Positions 22,307 through 30,477 of a DNA stretch of 36,238 nucleotides are shown one piece after another (position 1 is the first letter of the stretch; each line of letters starts with the position of its first letter). Source of the DNA: UBA1724 sp051884615 (lineage in GTDB: Bacteria; Verrucomicrobiota; Lentisphaeria; Oligosphaerales; Oligosphaeraceae). The position numbers were made by a program, and so were the translations under genes. The stretch lies in contig JBJEVT010000037.1 of assembly GCA_051884615.1 (NCBI GenBank), forward strand, positions 1 through 36,238. Reading direction: 5' to 3'. Below the pieces are notes generated by a model. It worked only from the letters and a program-made list of their open reading frames with translations, was not told where the DNA came from and ran no database searches.

Positions 22307-23518
22307 ATGCTTTCCGGCAAATACATCATCGTGGGCGCCGTGGCCGACGACCCGCTGGCCCTGGATATCGCCCACTATATGCGTCAGGAGACTGACATCT
22401 CCGACATCCTGGCCTACAAGCAGTTCGCCAACTCCGAGTTCTGCCCCAGGTTCATCAGCGACGAGGCGGATTTCGAGCACATCGGCTACGGACTCAAGGG
22501 AAAGACCGTCATCATCGTCTCCTCCTGCAGCGGACAGCATACCCGCAACGCCCGCGCCATGCGGACCTTCCTGGTGGCACGCGCCGCCAAGGACAATGGC
22601 GCCGACCATGTGATTCTGGTGGAACCCGACCTCTTCTACAGCGCCCAGGACCGGGGACCCCGTCCGGAATACGGACACGTCGCCTTCCAGCGCACCCCCA
22701 ACGACTACAAGAAGTTCGACGGACAGCCCTGGAGCGCCATGCTCTACGCCCAGCTGCTGAAGACCAGCGGAGTGGACGCCGTCCTCACGGTCCACAACCA
22801 CTCCGTCGCCGTCGCCGAACTCTTCGAAAAACTCTTTGACGGCAACTTCTTCAATCTCTCCCCCGCCGAACTCTACGCCAGCTATCTCGCCAACCACGCC
22901 AGCCTCACCCAGGCCAACACCTCCGACAAGGGCCTGGTCATCTGCGCGCCGGACAAAGGAGCCGCCCCCTTCGCCAAATCCGTCTACGACGCCTACACCC
23001 GGGAAAGCAGCGGAATGCTCATCAAGGGCACTCCCAGCCTCCTCATCATGAGCAAGGAACGCACCGGCGAACGCCAGGTGGCCATCAAAGCCGCCGACAC
23101 CAGCCCCACCGCCCTGGAGGACATCGCCGGACGGGAAGTGGTGGTCTGCGATGACATGGTCCGCACCGGGGGAACCATCGTCGCCTGCTGCAAACAGCTG
23201 AAGGCCGCCGGAGCCTCCCGCGTTCTCTTCGTGGTCACCCACTTCAACTCCTCCCAGGAAGTGAAGGAAAACCTCAACGACGACGTGGTGGATGACATCA
23301 TCACCACCGACACCCTGCCCAATATTCTCAACCGGGACATGCAGGGTCGCCTCCGGAAAAAAATGCTCATCCTCAAAATCTCCCGCTGGATCGTCAACGT
23401 CCTCCGGAACAAAATCCTCAAACTCAATCTCCCGGAATACTGCCCCGCCTACACCGTGGATATCTCCCGCAAAAACCCCTATTGGGCGGAAAACCAGGAC
23501 TTGAGGGACAATCTGTAG
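22307..23518 (+). CDS. prs: Ribose-phosphate pyrophosphokinase, long divergent form
   Basis: Prs makes PRPP from ribose-5-phosphate and ATP, for nucleotide, His and Trp synthesis. The 403-residue protein is about 90 residues longer than the usual form. It has VVCDDMVRTGGT (279-290), the PRPP loop (canonical VDDMIDTGGT), VEPDLFYSAQDRG (105-117) in place of the DLHxxQIQGFF-type segment, and VSSCSGQHTRNARAM (71-85), a clear deviation from the usual region. The C-terminal 60 residues (LRKKMLILKISRWIVNVLRN) form an extra basic/hydrophobic helix. The class II-like or PRPP-synthetase-related subfamily is open, but the phosphoribosyltransferase-type fold is plain. It is the last gene before the origin-like spacer. 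Confidence 0.85.
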   Translation: MLSGKYIIVGAVADDPLALDIAHYMRQETDISDILAYKQFANSEFCPRFISDEADFEHIGYGLKGKTVIIVSSCSGQHTRNARAMRTFLVARAAKDNGADHVILVEPDLFYSAQDRGPRPEYGHVAFQRTPNDYKKFDGQPWSAMLYAQLLKTSGVDAVLTVHNHSVAVAELFEKLFDGNFFNLSPAELYASYLANHASLTQANTSDKGLVICAPDKGAAPFAKSVYDAYTRESSGMLIKGTPSLLIMSKERTGERQVAIKAADTSPTALEDIAGREVVVCDDMVRTGGTIVACCKQLKAAGASRVLFVVTHFNSSQEVKENLNDDVVDDIITTDTLPNILNRDMQGRLRKKMLILKISRWIVNVLRNKILKLNLPEYCPAYTVDISRKNPYWAENQDLRDNL

Positions 23519-23582
23519 ACCATTCCTCCTCCTCTTCCCCCACACCCACGCCGTCACCCCGTCTCCTCCCCTCTTTTCAAAA

Positions 23583-23597
23583 CTACACTACACTACT
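23583..23597. repeat. Three tandem pentamers CTACA CTACA CTACT
   Basis: Pentamers sharing the TACA core of the 9-mers nearby. The same unit occurs twice at 3056-3065 and singly at 11,569-11,573. Confidence 0.6.
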
Positions 23598-23699
23598 AAT
23601 CTAGAATGCGGATTTTCAATGAGATATGCGTCATGGACTCCGCTCCACGCTATATTATTCCCGTTCTTGACCGTGGCAGGGAGTGTAGTTTAGTAAATC

Positions 23700-23800
23700 T
23701 GTACACAACCTGTACATAACTTGTCAATTTCCCTGTTCATTCCTCTGTAGAAAACTGGTCTGTACATTTTTTCTCCCCTTTGTCTACACCGTTTTCTACA
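23700..23800. promoter_or_regulatory. Cluster of six DnaA-box-like 9-mers
   Basis: Minus-strand boxes: TTGTGTACA (23,708-23,700), TTATGTACA (23,719-23,711), TTTTCTACA (23,754-23,746), AAATGTACA (23,769-23,761). Plus-strand boxes: TTGTCTACA (23,780-23,788) and TTTTCTACA (23,792-23,800). The E. coli box is TTATCCACA; these share TT.T..ACA with T in place of the first C of CACA. Pairs are 11-12 bases apart in the same orientation. Confidence 0.55.
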
Positions 23801-23838
23801 CTTCCATCCTGTTTGTTTAGAGAGGATTACATCACTTC

Positions 23839-23867
23839 TTAACAAGAGCGGCCCTCTCTAGTATTAC
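23839..23867 (+). promoter_or_regulatory. Candidate dnaN promoter
   Basis: TTAACA (23,839-23,844), 17-base spacer, TATTAC (23,862-23,867), 40 bases before the dnaN ATG. Confidence 0.55.
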
Positions 23868-23907
23868 TGTCTTTTACTCACCTTTATAACCAATAGGAAG
23901 CCTGTCA

Positions 23908-25086
23908 ATGAAATTTCTGGTCAACACGGAAAAGTTTCTCGCGGGGATTCGTCGGGTGAAGAGCGCGGTCTCCACCAAATCCCTGAATGCCATGCTGAAC
24001 AACATCCTGTTGGAGGCGGAGGGGGACACCTTGCGTCTGACGGCCTACGACATGGAGTTGCGGATTCAGACCACGGTGGCGGCCACGGTGAGCGAAGGCG
24101 GGTCCATTGCGGTGCCGGCGAAGAAGTTCGAGGAGATCATCAGCGTCCTTCCCATGGGGGATGTGCAGCTGGAGACCCGTGCCGAGGCACCGGAGGAGAT
24201 CCGCCTCAAGTGCATGAAGGCCAACTACACCCTCCACGGCCAGCGGGGAGACGGCTTCCCGACCGCGGACCCCTTTGTGGAGGACTGGTCCTTCTCCATG
24301 GGAGGCAAGGAGCTGGTGGACTGCCTGGCAAGGACAGTCTACGCCCGCAGCCAGGATGAGACCCGCCAGGCTCTGAATGGCGTTCTCTTCTCCATTCGGG
24401 GAAGCATGCGGACCATCGCCGCCAGCGACGGGCGTCGTCTCGCGCTGGTGGAGGCTTCCCTGGATCAGGAGGCGAAGGACGAGGAGGGGAATCCCGTGGA
24501 CGTTCCCACCCGCGAAGGGGAGTTCATCCTGCCCTGCAAGGTGGTGGCGGAATTGATCAAGAACGCGGACCAGACCAAGGCGGTGAAGATTCGTCTCACC
24601 CGGAGCATGGCGGTCTTCGAGAACGGGCCGACCATCATCACCAGCAAGCTGGTGGACAAGAACTACCCCAACTACCGCTCCGTGATTCCCGTCAGCTTCC
24701 GCAACACCGTGGAGATTCCCCGGATGCTCTTCGCCGACGTGCTGAAGCGAGTGCGGATGATGGTCACCGACGGCGAGGACTCCGCTTCCGTCACGCTGAG
24801 CATCACGGAACATTCCATGCGGATCTCCGCTTCCTCCCCGGAATATGGCAACGCCGAGGATTCCGTGGATGTGGAGCTGAAGGGGGAGCCCATTGAAATC
24901 TCCTTCAACCCCAACTACCTCTTCGATCCCCTGCAGAAACTGGTGTGCGACACCTTCCAGCTCCACTACAACGACTGCGTCACCCCCGTGGAGATGACAG
25001 GCGATCCCGGATTCATCTACATTCTCATGCCCATGCGTCCCGTGCTGCCTCCCGTGGAGGAAGGCGCCCAGGATTCCCAGGCATAG
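23908..25086 (+). CDS. dnaN: DNA polymerase III beta clamp
   Basis: DnaN is the ring-shaped dimer that holds Pol III on DNA. The 392-residue protein begins MKFLVNTEKFLAGIRRVKSA, has SLNAMLNNILLEA, GGSIAVPAKKFEEII, ASDGRRLALVEA (about 171-182) and the closing IYILMPMRP, which are the clamp-domain landmarks. Length is slightly above the usual 366-375; the additional residues are in the loop DQEAKDEEGNPVDVPTREG and the C-terminal tail VLPPVEEGAQDSQA. AGGAAG lies 8 bases before the ATG. It follows the origin-like spacer, but dnaA is not upstream. Confidence 0.96.
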   Translation: MKFLVNTEKFLAGIRRVKSAVSTKSLNAMLNNILLEAEGDTLRLTAYDMELRIQTTVAATVSEGGSIAVPAKKFEEIISVLPMGDVQLETRAEAPEEIRLKCMKANYTLHGQRGDGFPTADPFVEDWSFSMGGKELVDCLARTVYARSQDETRQALNGVLFSIRGSMRTIAASDGRRLALVEASLDQEAKDEEGNPVDVPTREGEFILPCKVVAELIKNADQTKAVKIRLTRSMAVFENGPTIITSKLVDKNYPNYRSVIPVSFRNTVEIPRMLFADVLKRVRMMVTDGEDSASVTLSITEHSMRISASSPEYGNAEDSVDVELKGEPIEISFNPNYLFDPLQKLVCDTFQLHYNDCVTPVEMTGDPGFIYILMPMRPVLPPVEEGAQDSQA

Positions 25087-25095
25087 CACGCCTCC

Positions 25096-25151
25096 GCGGG
25101 GCAGGGGAAAAGAGGAGACCTCCGCGTCTCCCCGCCCCCCCCAGTTTTTTT
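25096..25151 (+). terminator. Compound hairpin and T-run after dnaN
   Basis: Outer arms GCGGGG (25,096-25,101) and CCCCGC (25,130-25,135) enclose an inner stem GGAGAC/GTCTCC (25,114-25,119 and 25,126-25,131); the two overlap slightly and so are alternatives. A run of seven T (25,145-25,151) follows about 10 bases later. Confidence 0.5.
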
Positions 25152-25161
25152 GCGCCAACCC

Positions 25162-25189
25162 TTGAAATTTTCCATATTTTTACTAAAAT
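25162..25189 (+). promoter_or_regulatory. Promoter of the secreted acidic protein gene
   Basis: TTGAAA (25,162-25,167), a 16-base AT-rich spacer and TAAAAT (25,184-25,189). The layout is the same as the rpmH promoter. Confidence 0.7.
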
Positions 25190-25239
25190 AGGGGAAATGC
25201 GGCGCATTCTCGCGGAAGGACTGCGTCTTTCCCTGTCCG

Positions 25240-27501
25240 ATGGCCAACTCCCCCATCCCTGTTATGAACTCCTCCTACTGGAAATCCATCCTCGCCTCGC
25301 TGACTCTGGCGACTGTCACCGCCCTCTCCCTGGGGGACGGACCCTTCGTCCGTTCCCTCCATGCCCAGGAAGAGGAGGAGGTCGCCCCCTCTCAGGAGGA
25401 AGTGCTGGACGAGGAGGAGACTCTGGAGGAAGAGGAGGAGAGCGAAGAAGAGGAAGGGGATGAGGAGACCGCCGCCGAGGAGGCCGAGAGCAAGCCGGTG
25501 GAGGTGAAGGGGCCCAGCGCGGACGCCAAGGGCGCTCCCGCCACTCCCTATATGCACGGCGTCACCGACGCCAAGGCCATCCCCATTGATTTGGCTTCCC
25601 TGACCACCGCCGACGTTCTTCAGAGCCATGCCGCCGCCGAGGAGGCGCTGCCCTCCCTGGGCGTGGGCACCGGCGCCATCCTCTGCCTGACCCAGGAGGA
25701 AGTGAAGCTGGCGAATTCCCTGCTCAAGCCGGAGGAGATCAACGACAGCCGCGGCCAGATTCTCCGCTTCCATGTGTGGATCAAGGGAGAGGAGGTGGCT
25801 CCCGAGGGCAACCTCTGGGCCGACGCCCCCGCCCTCCGCCTGGAACTGGTGGACAACAACGGCAACGTGGTTGCCAGCGCCGTCAGCACTTTCAAGACCC
25901 GGGGCACCTTCCCCTGGCACAACTACTACATGGACATGATGGTGCCCCGGAACGTCTTCCTCTCCAGCGCCGCCGCCGCCGTGGTGGAGAAGGACCAGCT
26001 CCTGGACATGCTGGGACTTGCCAGCGACACCTCCATCCGTCAGGCGGGTCTCTACCTCACCCTTCTCTCCCGGGGCACGGGCAAGGCCTGCTTCGGCGGC
26101 CTCTCCTATGAAAAAGTCGCCAAGAAGGACCAGAAGCTCTCCCCGGAAATCCTGGATGACGCCACCGCCACCTTCTCCCCCAATCCCCAGTATGACGAGC
26201 TGCCCATGCTTCTCTTCTACGGCCTGGACACCCGTCTTCCCTGGAGATTCCTGGACGGCAACGAGAGCTTCGGCTCCCTCCGCACCGTGGCGGGCCTGGA
26301 GGCCTACCTCCAGCGCGCCATGAACGACTGGTTCCATGTGCAGAAGGGCGTTGCCATGCTCCCCTATCTCTACGTCACCGCCAACACCCTGAAGCTCTCC
26401 CCCGACTTCGAGGACGGCTGGCTGGACACCCTGCGTGGCAAGCTGGAGGCCGCCCAGAATCCCGAGACGGGTCTCTGGCATGTGGATGGCGTGCCCAATC
26501 TCCTGGCTTCCGCCGCCTTGGCGCGCCGCTGCTTCAGCCCCAAGGGCATCCGTCACAACGACGCCGTCCAGCAGAACACTCCCTGGAATGCCGTGGCGCA
26601 GGACGGGGAATTGAAGCTGGGCGTCCAGATCATCCGCAGCCTGCTGAAAGAGCGGGTGGCGGGCGCCGCCTGGAACACCTTCGCCTTCCAGAGCCCGGAA
26701 CTGAAGAGCCAGTTCGGCGAGAACCGGGCGGAGCTCCTTCCCACCGCCGCCGCCGTCCATCTCCTGGCCATGGCGCGGGACACCCTCTCCCTGGAGGAGG
26801 AAGCCTACGAAGAGGCCGAGGAAGCCATCCAGGCCGCCTATGACTACGCCGTGGAGAACTTCGTCCTCCGGGATGGGAACCTCTACCTGTGGAAGGAGAG
26901 CAACACCCAGGCGCAGCCCGCCGTGGCTCCCGCCGGCATGATGGAGCTTCTGAACGCCGCCCGCACCCTGGAGCACCGGGTGAACGACACGCTCCCCCGT
27001 CCCGTGGTCACCTGCCGTCGCCGTCGTTCCGCCGGTTTAGGGAAAGCGGACGTGACCTGGGCGAATCCGGAGAAGGGTCTGGTGGCCATCCGGATTTATG
27101 CGGCTCCCGCGGATTTCAACCCCGCCTTGCTTTCCGAGAAGCATCTCATCGGCGTGATGGAAAGACCCCGCGCCACCCCGAAGAACCAGGATCCCCTGAT
27201 GCTCGCGTACCGTCTGGCAGATGGCGCCAGAAAGTACTGGGGCGTGACCCCCGCCGACCTGGGGGTGGAGTACCTGGAGGAGAAGTTCGCCACTCTGGCG
27301 AGCTACGTCGGGGGAACCAAGAACTTGACGGCAGGAACTGCCGGCGAGAAACCCGTGACCATGAACGTTTCCTCTCCCCTCGCCTTCGGCTATGCCGAGG
27401 AAGAGGCGGAGACCATACCCATAAAAGTCTATGCGGTGGGTGTCGCCTCCAGCGGAGAACTCACCCCCTGCATACCACTCGATGCCGACGACGAGGAATA
27501 A
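25240..27501 (+). CDS. Large exported acidic protein of unknown function
   Basis: A 753-residue protein with a signal peptide (hydrophobic core ILASLTLATVTALSLG, likely cut near SLHAQ, residue 43) and then a strongly acidic stretch (44-86) of mostly Glu. The middle part (about 330-620) has repeated helical segments such as LEAYLQRAMNDWFHVQKG, LRGKLEAAQNPETGLWHVDG and NLLASAALARRCF, which suggest an alpha/alpha toroid as in glycan-acting or terpene-cyclase-like folds, but no catalytic residues were recognised. The C-terminal part (VTWANPEKGLVAIRIYAAP) looks like a beta-sandwich module. The start is ATG 25,240 or 25,264; neither has a good ribosome site. It is alone between dnaN and the pilin cluster, with its own promoter. 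Confidence 0.72.
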   Translation: MANSPIPVMNSSYWKSILASLTLATVTALSLGDGPFVRSLHAQEEEEVAPSQEEVLDEEETLEEEEESEEEEGDEETAAEEAESKPVEVKGPSADAKGAPATPYMHGVTDAKAIPIDLASLTTADVLQSHAAAEEALPSLGVGTGAILCLTQEEVKLANSLLKPEEINDSRGQILRFHVWIKGEEVAPEGNLWADAPALRLELVDNNGNVVASAVSTFKTRGTFPWHNYYMDMMVPRNVFLSSAAAAVVEKDQLLDMLGLASDTSIRQAGLYLTLLSRGTGKACFGGLSYEKVAKKDQKLSPEILDDATATFSPNPQYDELPMLLFYGLDTRLPWRFLDGNESFGSLRTVAGLEAYLQRAMNDWFHVQKGVAMLPYLYVTANTLKLSPDFEDGWLDTLRGKLEAAQNPETGLWHVDGVPNLLASAALARRCFSPKGIRHNDAVQQNTPWNAVAQDGELKLGVQIIRSLLKERVAGAAWNTFAFQSPELKSQFGENRAELLPTAAAVHLLAMARDTLSLEEEAYEEAEEAIQAAYDYAVENFVLRDGNLYLWKESNTQAQPAVAPAGMMELLNAARTLEHRVNDTLPRPVVTCRRRRSAGLGKADVTWANPEKGLVAIRIYAAPADFNPALLSEKHLIGVMERPRATPKNQDPLMLAYRLADGARKYWGVTPADLGVEYLEEKFATLASYVGGTKNLTAGTAGEKPVTMNVSSPLAFGYAEEEAETIPIKVYAVGVASSGELTPCIPLDADDEE

Positions 27502-28077
27502 CGAAACGCTGTTCTTCATCGGTTCGCCTTCCCGGTGAACCGCCGGCAGAGATGCCATCCCTTCTTTCTCCCTGCCTTTTTTGGGGAAAATCGGGCTGGC
27601 GTCTCTGTCTGTCTCTGTCCCCCCAGGAGAAATTCCCCGCCTTCCTCCCCGGAATGGCGATATGCCTTTCGCATCTCCCCCGGGAATCCTCCCTGGCCCC
27701 GAATCCGCGCGATGCAGTGGATTTTCATTCTCGACCCCACGAAGAAGCACCGAAAAAACTCCATCGCAGCCCTTCACGACCCAAGGGGAATTGGCTCCCC
27801 GCCCTTCCTCGGCGCCGAGGAGACGAGACTCTGGCTCCCCGCCGGAGCGCCTCCCTCCCTCCCCCGCGAGGAAATCCGCAAGGAGCATCCCCGAACCAGG
27901 GAATAGAGACAACCCATTCTTCCAGACTTCTATGCCAGAAGGAGGAAATCCCCGGCCCCACCGGAACATCCCCCTTCCTCCCTTCCCCCCGGAAACGGGG
28001 CGGGGAAGGCGGCATGGCGGCAGGAAAAGTATTGAAGCAGCGTACGAATTGCCGCGTCTCGGCGGGAGGTTCAAACC
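27502..28077. other. Intergenic region before the pseudopilin cluster
   Basis: 576 bases without a supportable gene. It contains a 14-bp palindrome CCTCGGCGCCGAGG (27,807-27,820) and C/T-rich tracts. No clear promoter hexamers were found; the only firm signal is GGGAGGT (28,064-28,070), the ribosome site of the next gene. Confidence 0.55.
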
Positions 28078-28794
28078 ATGACCAACCGCCCATTCACTTT
28101 AGTCGAACTCCTGACTGTGACCATCATCATGACGGTCATCGTGGGGGCGACTGTACCGGCCTATAACCGGATCATGACCGGAAACGCCGTCAGCTACGGC
28201 AACCGGATGATCACATCCCAGTTGAATATGGCCCGCACCTGGGCCTGCCAGAAGCGCCGTGCCGTGGCGGTCCTCTTCCCCGACACCACTTTGGCATCCT
28301 ATTATAGCGAGGACCTGGCGGACCCCGTGGCGCTCCGCACTTTCCGCTGCGCCTATGTGAAGAAGAACGGAGCTGACTGGGAGTTCCAAGAATGGGTGGA
28401 GGGGACCCAGTGGCAGTATCTTCCCAAGGGGGCTTTCTTCCCCGTCACCGCCGCCGCCCAGGCTGAAGTCCAGGATGCCACCTATGGTCTCCTCCCTTCC
28501 GCGGAAGTCAAGGGAGTCTACGACGGCATCGAAGATCCGGATGTGACCCCTCAGACGGAGCAGGACAAGAAAGAACTCCTCTTCGCCGGAAAGCGTGACT
28601 TCCCCCTGGCCATCATCTTCCAGCCCAACGGACGTCCCGTGGTGGATGCCCGCTCCCCCCGCGTCCAGGTCCGGGAAGGTGTGGTGGTGGAGAACAGCGG
28701 GGACGCCATGGTGCACAAGGCCAATGTGGACAACGGGCTGTATGCCAGGGTGAACCGCTATACCGGCGCCGTGGTGACCCGGGAGCTGAACTAG
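28078..28794 (+). CDS. Prepilin-like protein, GspH/FimT type
   Basis: A 238-residue pseudopilin: short leader MTNRP, then FTLVELLTVTIIMTVIVGATVPAYNRI, the methylated pilin helix with Glu5. The residue before the cut is Pro, not Gly. The region after the helix (SQLNMARTWACQKRRAVAVLF) and the middle IIFQPNGRPV match the GspH/FimT minor pseudopilins, which cap the pilus tip with a beta-sandwich. GGGAGGT lies 7 bases before the ATG. First gene of a run of closely spaced pilin genes. Confidence 0.82.
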   Translation: MTNRPFTLVELLTVTIIMTVIVGATVPAYNRIMTGNAVSYGNRMITSQLNMARTWACQKRRAVAVLFPDTTLASYYSEDLADPVALRTFRCAYVKKNGADWEFQEWVEGTQWQYLPKGAFFPVTAAAQAEVQDATYGLLPSAEVKGVYDGIEDPDVTPQTEQDKKELLFAGKRDFPLAIIFQPNGRPVVDARSPRVQVREGVVVENSGDAMVHKANVDNGLYARVNRYTGAVVTRELN

Positions 28795-28812
28795 CCAAAG
28801 GAGGGACACGAC

Positions 28813-29466
28813 ATGAAGAAAAATCTCCGTCTCGCTCCTTTCACCCTGGTGGAAATCCTCATCGCCATGGGTGTCTGCGTCATCGGCATCTGCAGCATCA
28901 TGGTCTTCTTCCCCGTGGGGGCGAAGGCATCCCGCAATGCCTCCATGACCTCCTACGCCTCCAATGCCGCCGAGCAGTTCCTCTCCTTCGCCCGCTCCTG
29001 CATCGAGGAGGACAGGGTGGGGAACGGATACGCCGCCTTCCAATACTTCACGGGCTGGAATCCCGGCAATCCCTCCGCCTACAGCGCCCCGTCTTCCAGA
29101 CCGGAACCCGGACCGGACTATGTGGACGCCAACCAGGATGAGGACATGGGAGGCCTTCTGGCCAACGACAACGCCTTCGGGACCCGGATGCAGAAATTCT
29201 TCGAGGAAATACTGACGAATGAAAGCGTCACCATCACTCCTCTCCAGAATCGGGTCTACTACTTCGACTTCACCACCAGGGACGGCGGGGAATCCTTCTC
29301 CGACTTCAACTGCTACGCCGTCCTCTGGGCAACTCCCGTGGAAGCCGGCACCGTGAACATTCCTTTCGCGGCCCAGCTCCATCTGGAGCTCTCCTGGCCG
29401 GCGGAACTCCCCTATGATCGCCGGGAGAAGCGGGAGTACACCCTGGAAGTCTTCAAGGCCTACTAA
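28813..29466 (+). CDS. Prepilin-like protein, GspI/PilV type
   Basis: A 217-residue pseudopilin with leader MKKNLRLAP and helix FTLVEILIAMGVCVIGICSIMVFFPVG. Minor pseudopilins of the GspI/PilV type have this EILIA(L/M) core. The remainder has no recognised motif; it contains an Asp/Glu-rich segment (VDANQDEDMGG). AAAGGAGG is 8 bases before the ATG. It lies 18 bases after the preceding gene and 18 before the next, so the three are cotranscribed. Confidence 0.78.
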   Translation: MKKNLRLAPFTLVEILIAMGVCVIGICSIMVFFPVGAKASRNASMTSYASNAAEQFLSFARSCIEEDRVGNGYAAFQYFTGWNPGNPSAYSAPSSRPEPGPDYVDANQDEDMGGLLANDNAFGTRMQKFFEEILTNESVTITPLQNRVYYFDFTTRDGGESFSDFNCYAVLWATPVEAGTVNIPFAAQLHLELSWPAELPYDRREKREYTLEVFKAY

Positions 29467-29484
29467 AGAAAGGGAGATGCCACC

Positions 29485-30264
29485 ATGAACAAGCTGCATT
29501 CCCATCCTTTCACCCTCATCGAAGTCCTGGCGGCCGTGGCTGTCCTGGTCATCATGATGGGCTTCATCTTCCAGTTCACCAGCAGCGCCCAGAAACTCTG
29601 GGCATCCAACACCGGCCGCACCGAGATGTCCGCCCAGGCGGACGCCGTCTTCTCCATCCTCCAGGAGGATCTGGAGCATCTCTATGTGGTGGGACCCGAG
29701 GAGGACCTGGACGCCCAGGCGGGATGGTACATCCTGCATAGCGATGGCTCCACCTCCAGCCTCTTCTCCGGCATGGCGGCACGCCCCCTGGAGGACTTCT
29801 GCTTCTTCACCCAGGACATCGCTCCCCAGTCCCCCGCCACCCAGGCCATCATCTATCCCGTCCGCTACCACTTCGTGCCCGGCACCGGGGACATCTACGG
29901 GGAGGGCACGGGAAAGCTCTACCGGTACACCACAGGCGGGGTCCATTGGGAAAAGATTTCCGAGGACTTTGCCAATGCCGGAAACGGGGACAGCCCGTCG
30001 TGGTATGCTCCGGAGCCTGCCAGCGAGGACGACAAGGAGGAGTACCTCCTCGCGGAGAACATCCAGTCCATCACCATCATCTCCGACATCGCGCGGGATG
30101 AGGATGGAAATGTGCGTCCCGTCACCGACAATCCTCTTCAGGTCAAGCCGGGCTTCCTCCGGGTCACCGTCACCTTCTCCATCCCCGAGCATCTCCGCAA
30201 CGGGGCAAAGAGAACCGAGGCAAGCGACATGACCTTCTCCCGGGTCTTCCTGCTGAACAAGTAG
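29485..30264 (+). CDS. Prepilin-like protein, GspJ/PilW type
   Basis: A 259-residue pseudopilin: leader MNKLHSHP, helix FTLIEVLAAVAVLVIMMGFIF, then FTSSAQKLWASNTGRTEMSAQADAVFSILQEDLE (seen as two blocks), the QxDL-type helix of GspJ. GspJ, I and K form the tip complex in type II secretion. The Tyr/Asp-rich middle part has no other assignment. AAGGGAGA precedes the ATG. Confidence 0.78.
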   Translation: MNKLHSHPFTLIEVLAAVAVLVIMMGFIFQFTSSAQKLWASNTGRTEMSAQADAVFSILQEDLEHLYVVGPEEDLDAQAGWYILHSDGSTSSLFSGMAARPLEDFCFFTQDIAPQSPATQAIIYPVRYHFVPGTGDIYGEGTGKLYRYTTGGVHWEKISEDFANAGNGDSPSWYAPEPASEDDKEEYLLAENIQSITIISDIARDEDGNVRPVTDNPLQVKPGFLRVTVTFSIPEHLRNGAKRTEASDMTFSRVFLLNK

Positions 30265-30477
30265 CCCCCCCCAGGACTGCCCTCGGACGGACCAACTCTT
30301 CCTCGCCTTCACGACATTCGGGAAGAATCTCCCTTCTTCCCCCCGTTTGGGTTCCGGTTCCGGAATCCCTCTGAAACACAGATAGCCGAACAGGCTCCGC
30401 TCCGGCTCCTTCTCCCTGCGTGCCGCAGGTCTCGAGGAGGGCAGGGGAGCAGGACCTTCAATACCATACTTGCCACC

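Larger units (their letters stand above)
23519..23907. other. AT-rich spacer before dnaN, candidate replication origin
   Basis: 389 bases without a gene, much richer in A+T than the flanks. It holds tandem CTACA pentamers (23,583-23,597), a cluster of six 9-mers of form TTNT(C/G)TACA (23,700-23,800), an AT-rich tract around 23,640-23,660 (TATATTATTC), and the dnaN promoter. Neighbouring genes (rpmH to jag on one side, dnaN on the other) are typical for oriC. dnaA itself is not in the window. Confidence 0.6.

Noticed and set aside
22993..23427. Open frame antisense to the PRPP synthetase gene
   Set aside because: No ribosome site or domain, and the sense gene is clearly coding.
25198..25463. 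Small open frame starting at ATG 25,198 just after the promoter
   Set aside because: GGGGAA precedes it, but the frame runs into Arg/Pro-rich sequence overlapping the exported protein in another frame; the exported protein has a signal peptide and much better composition.
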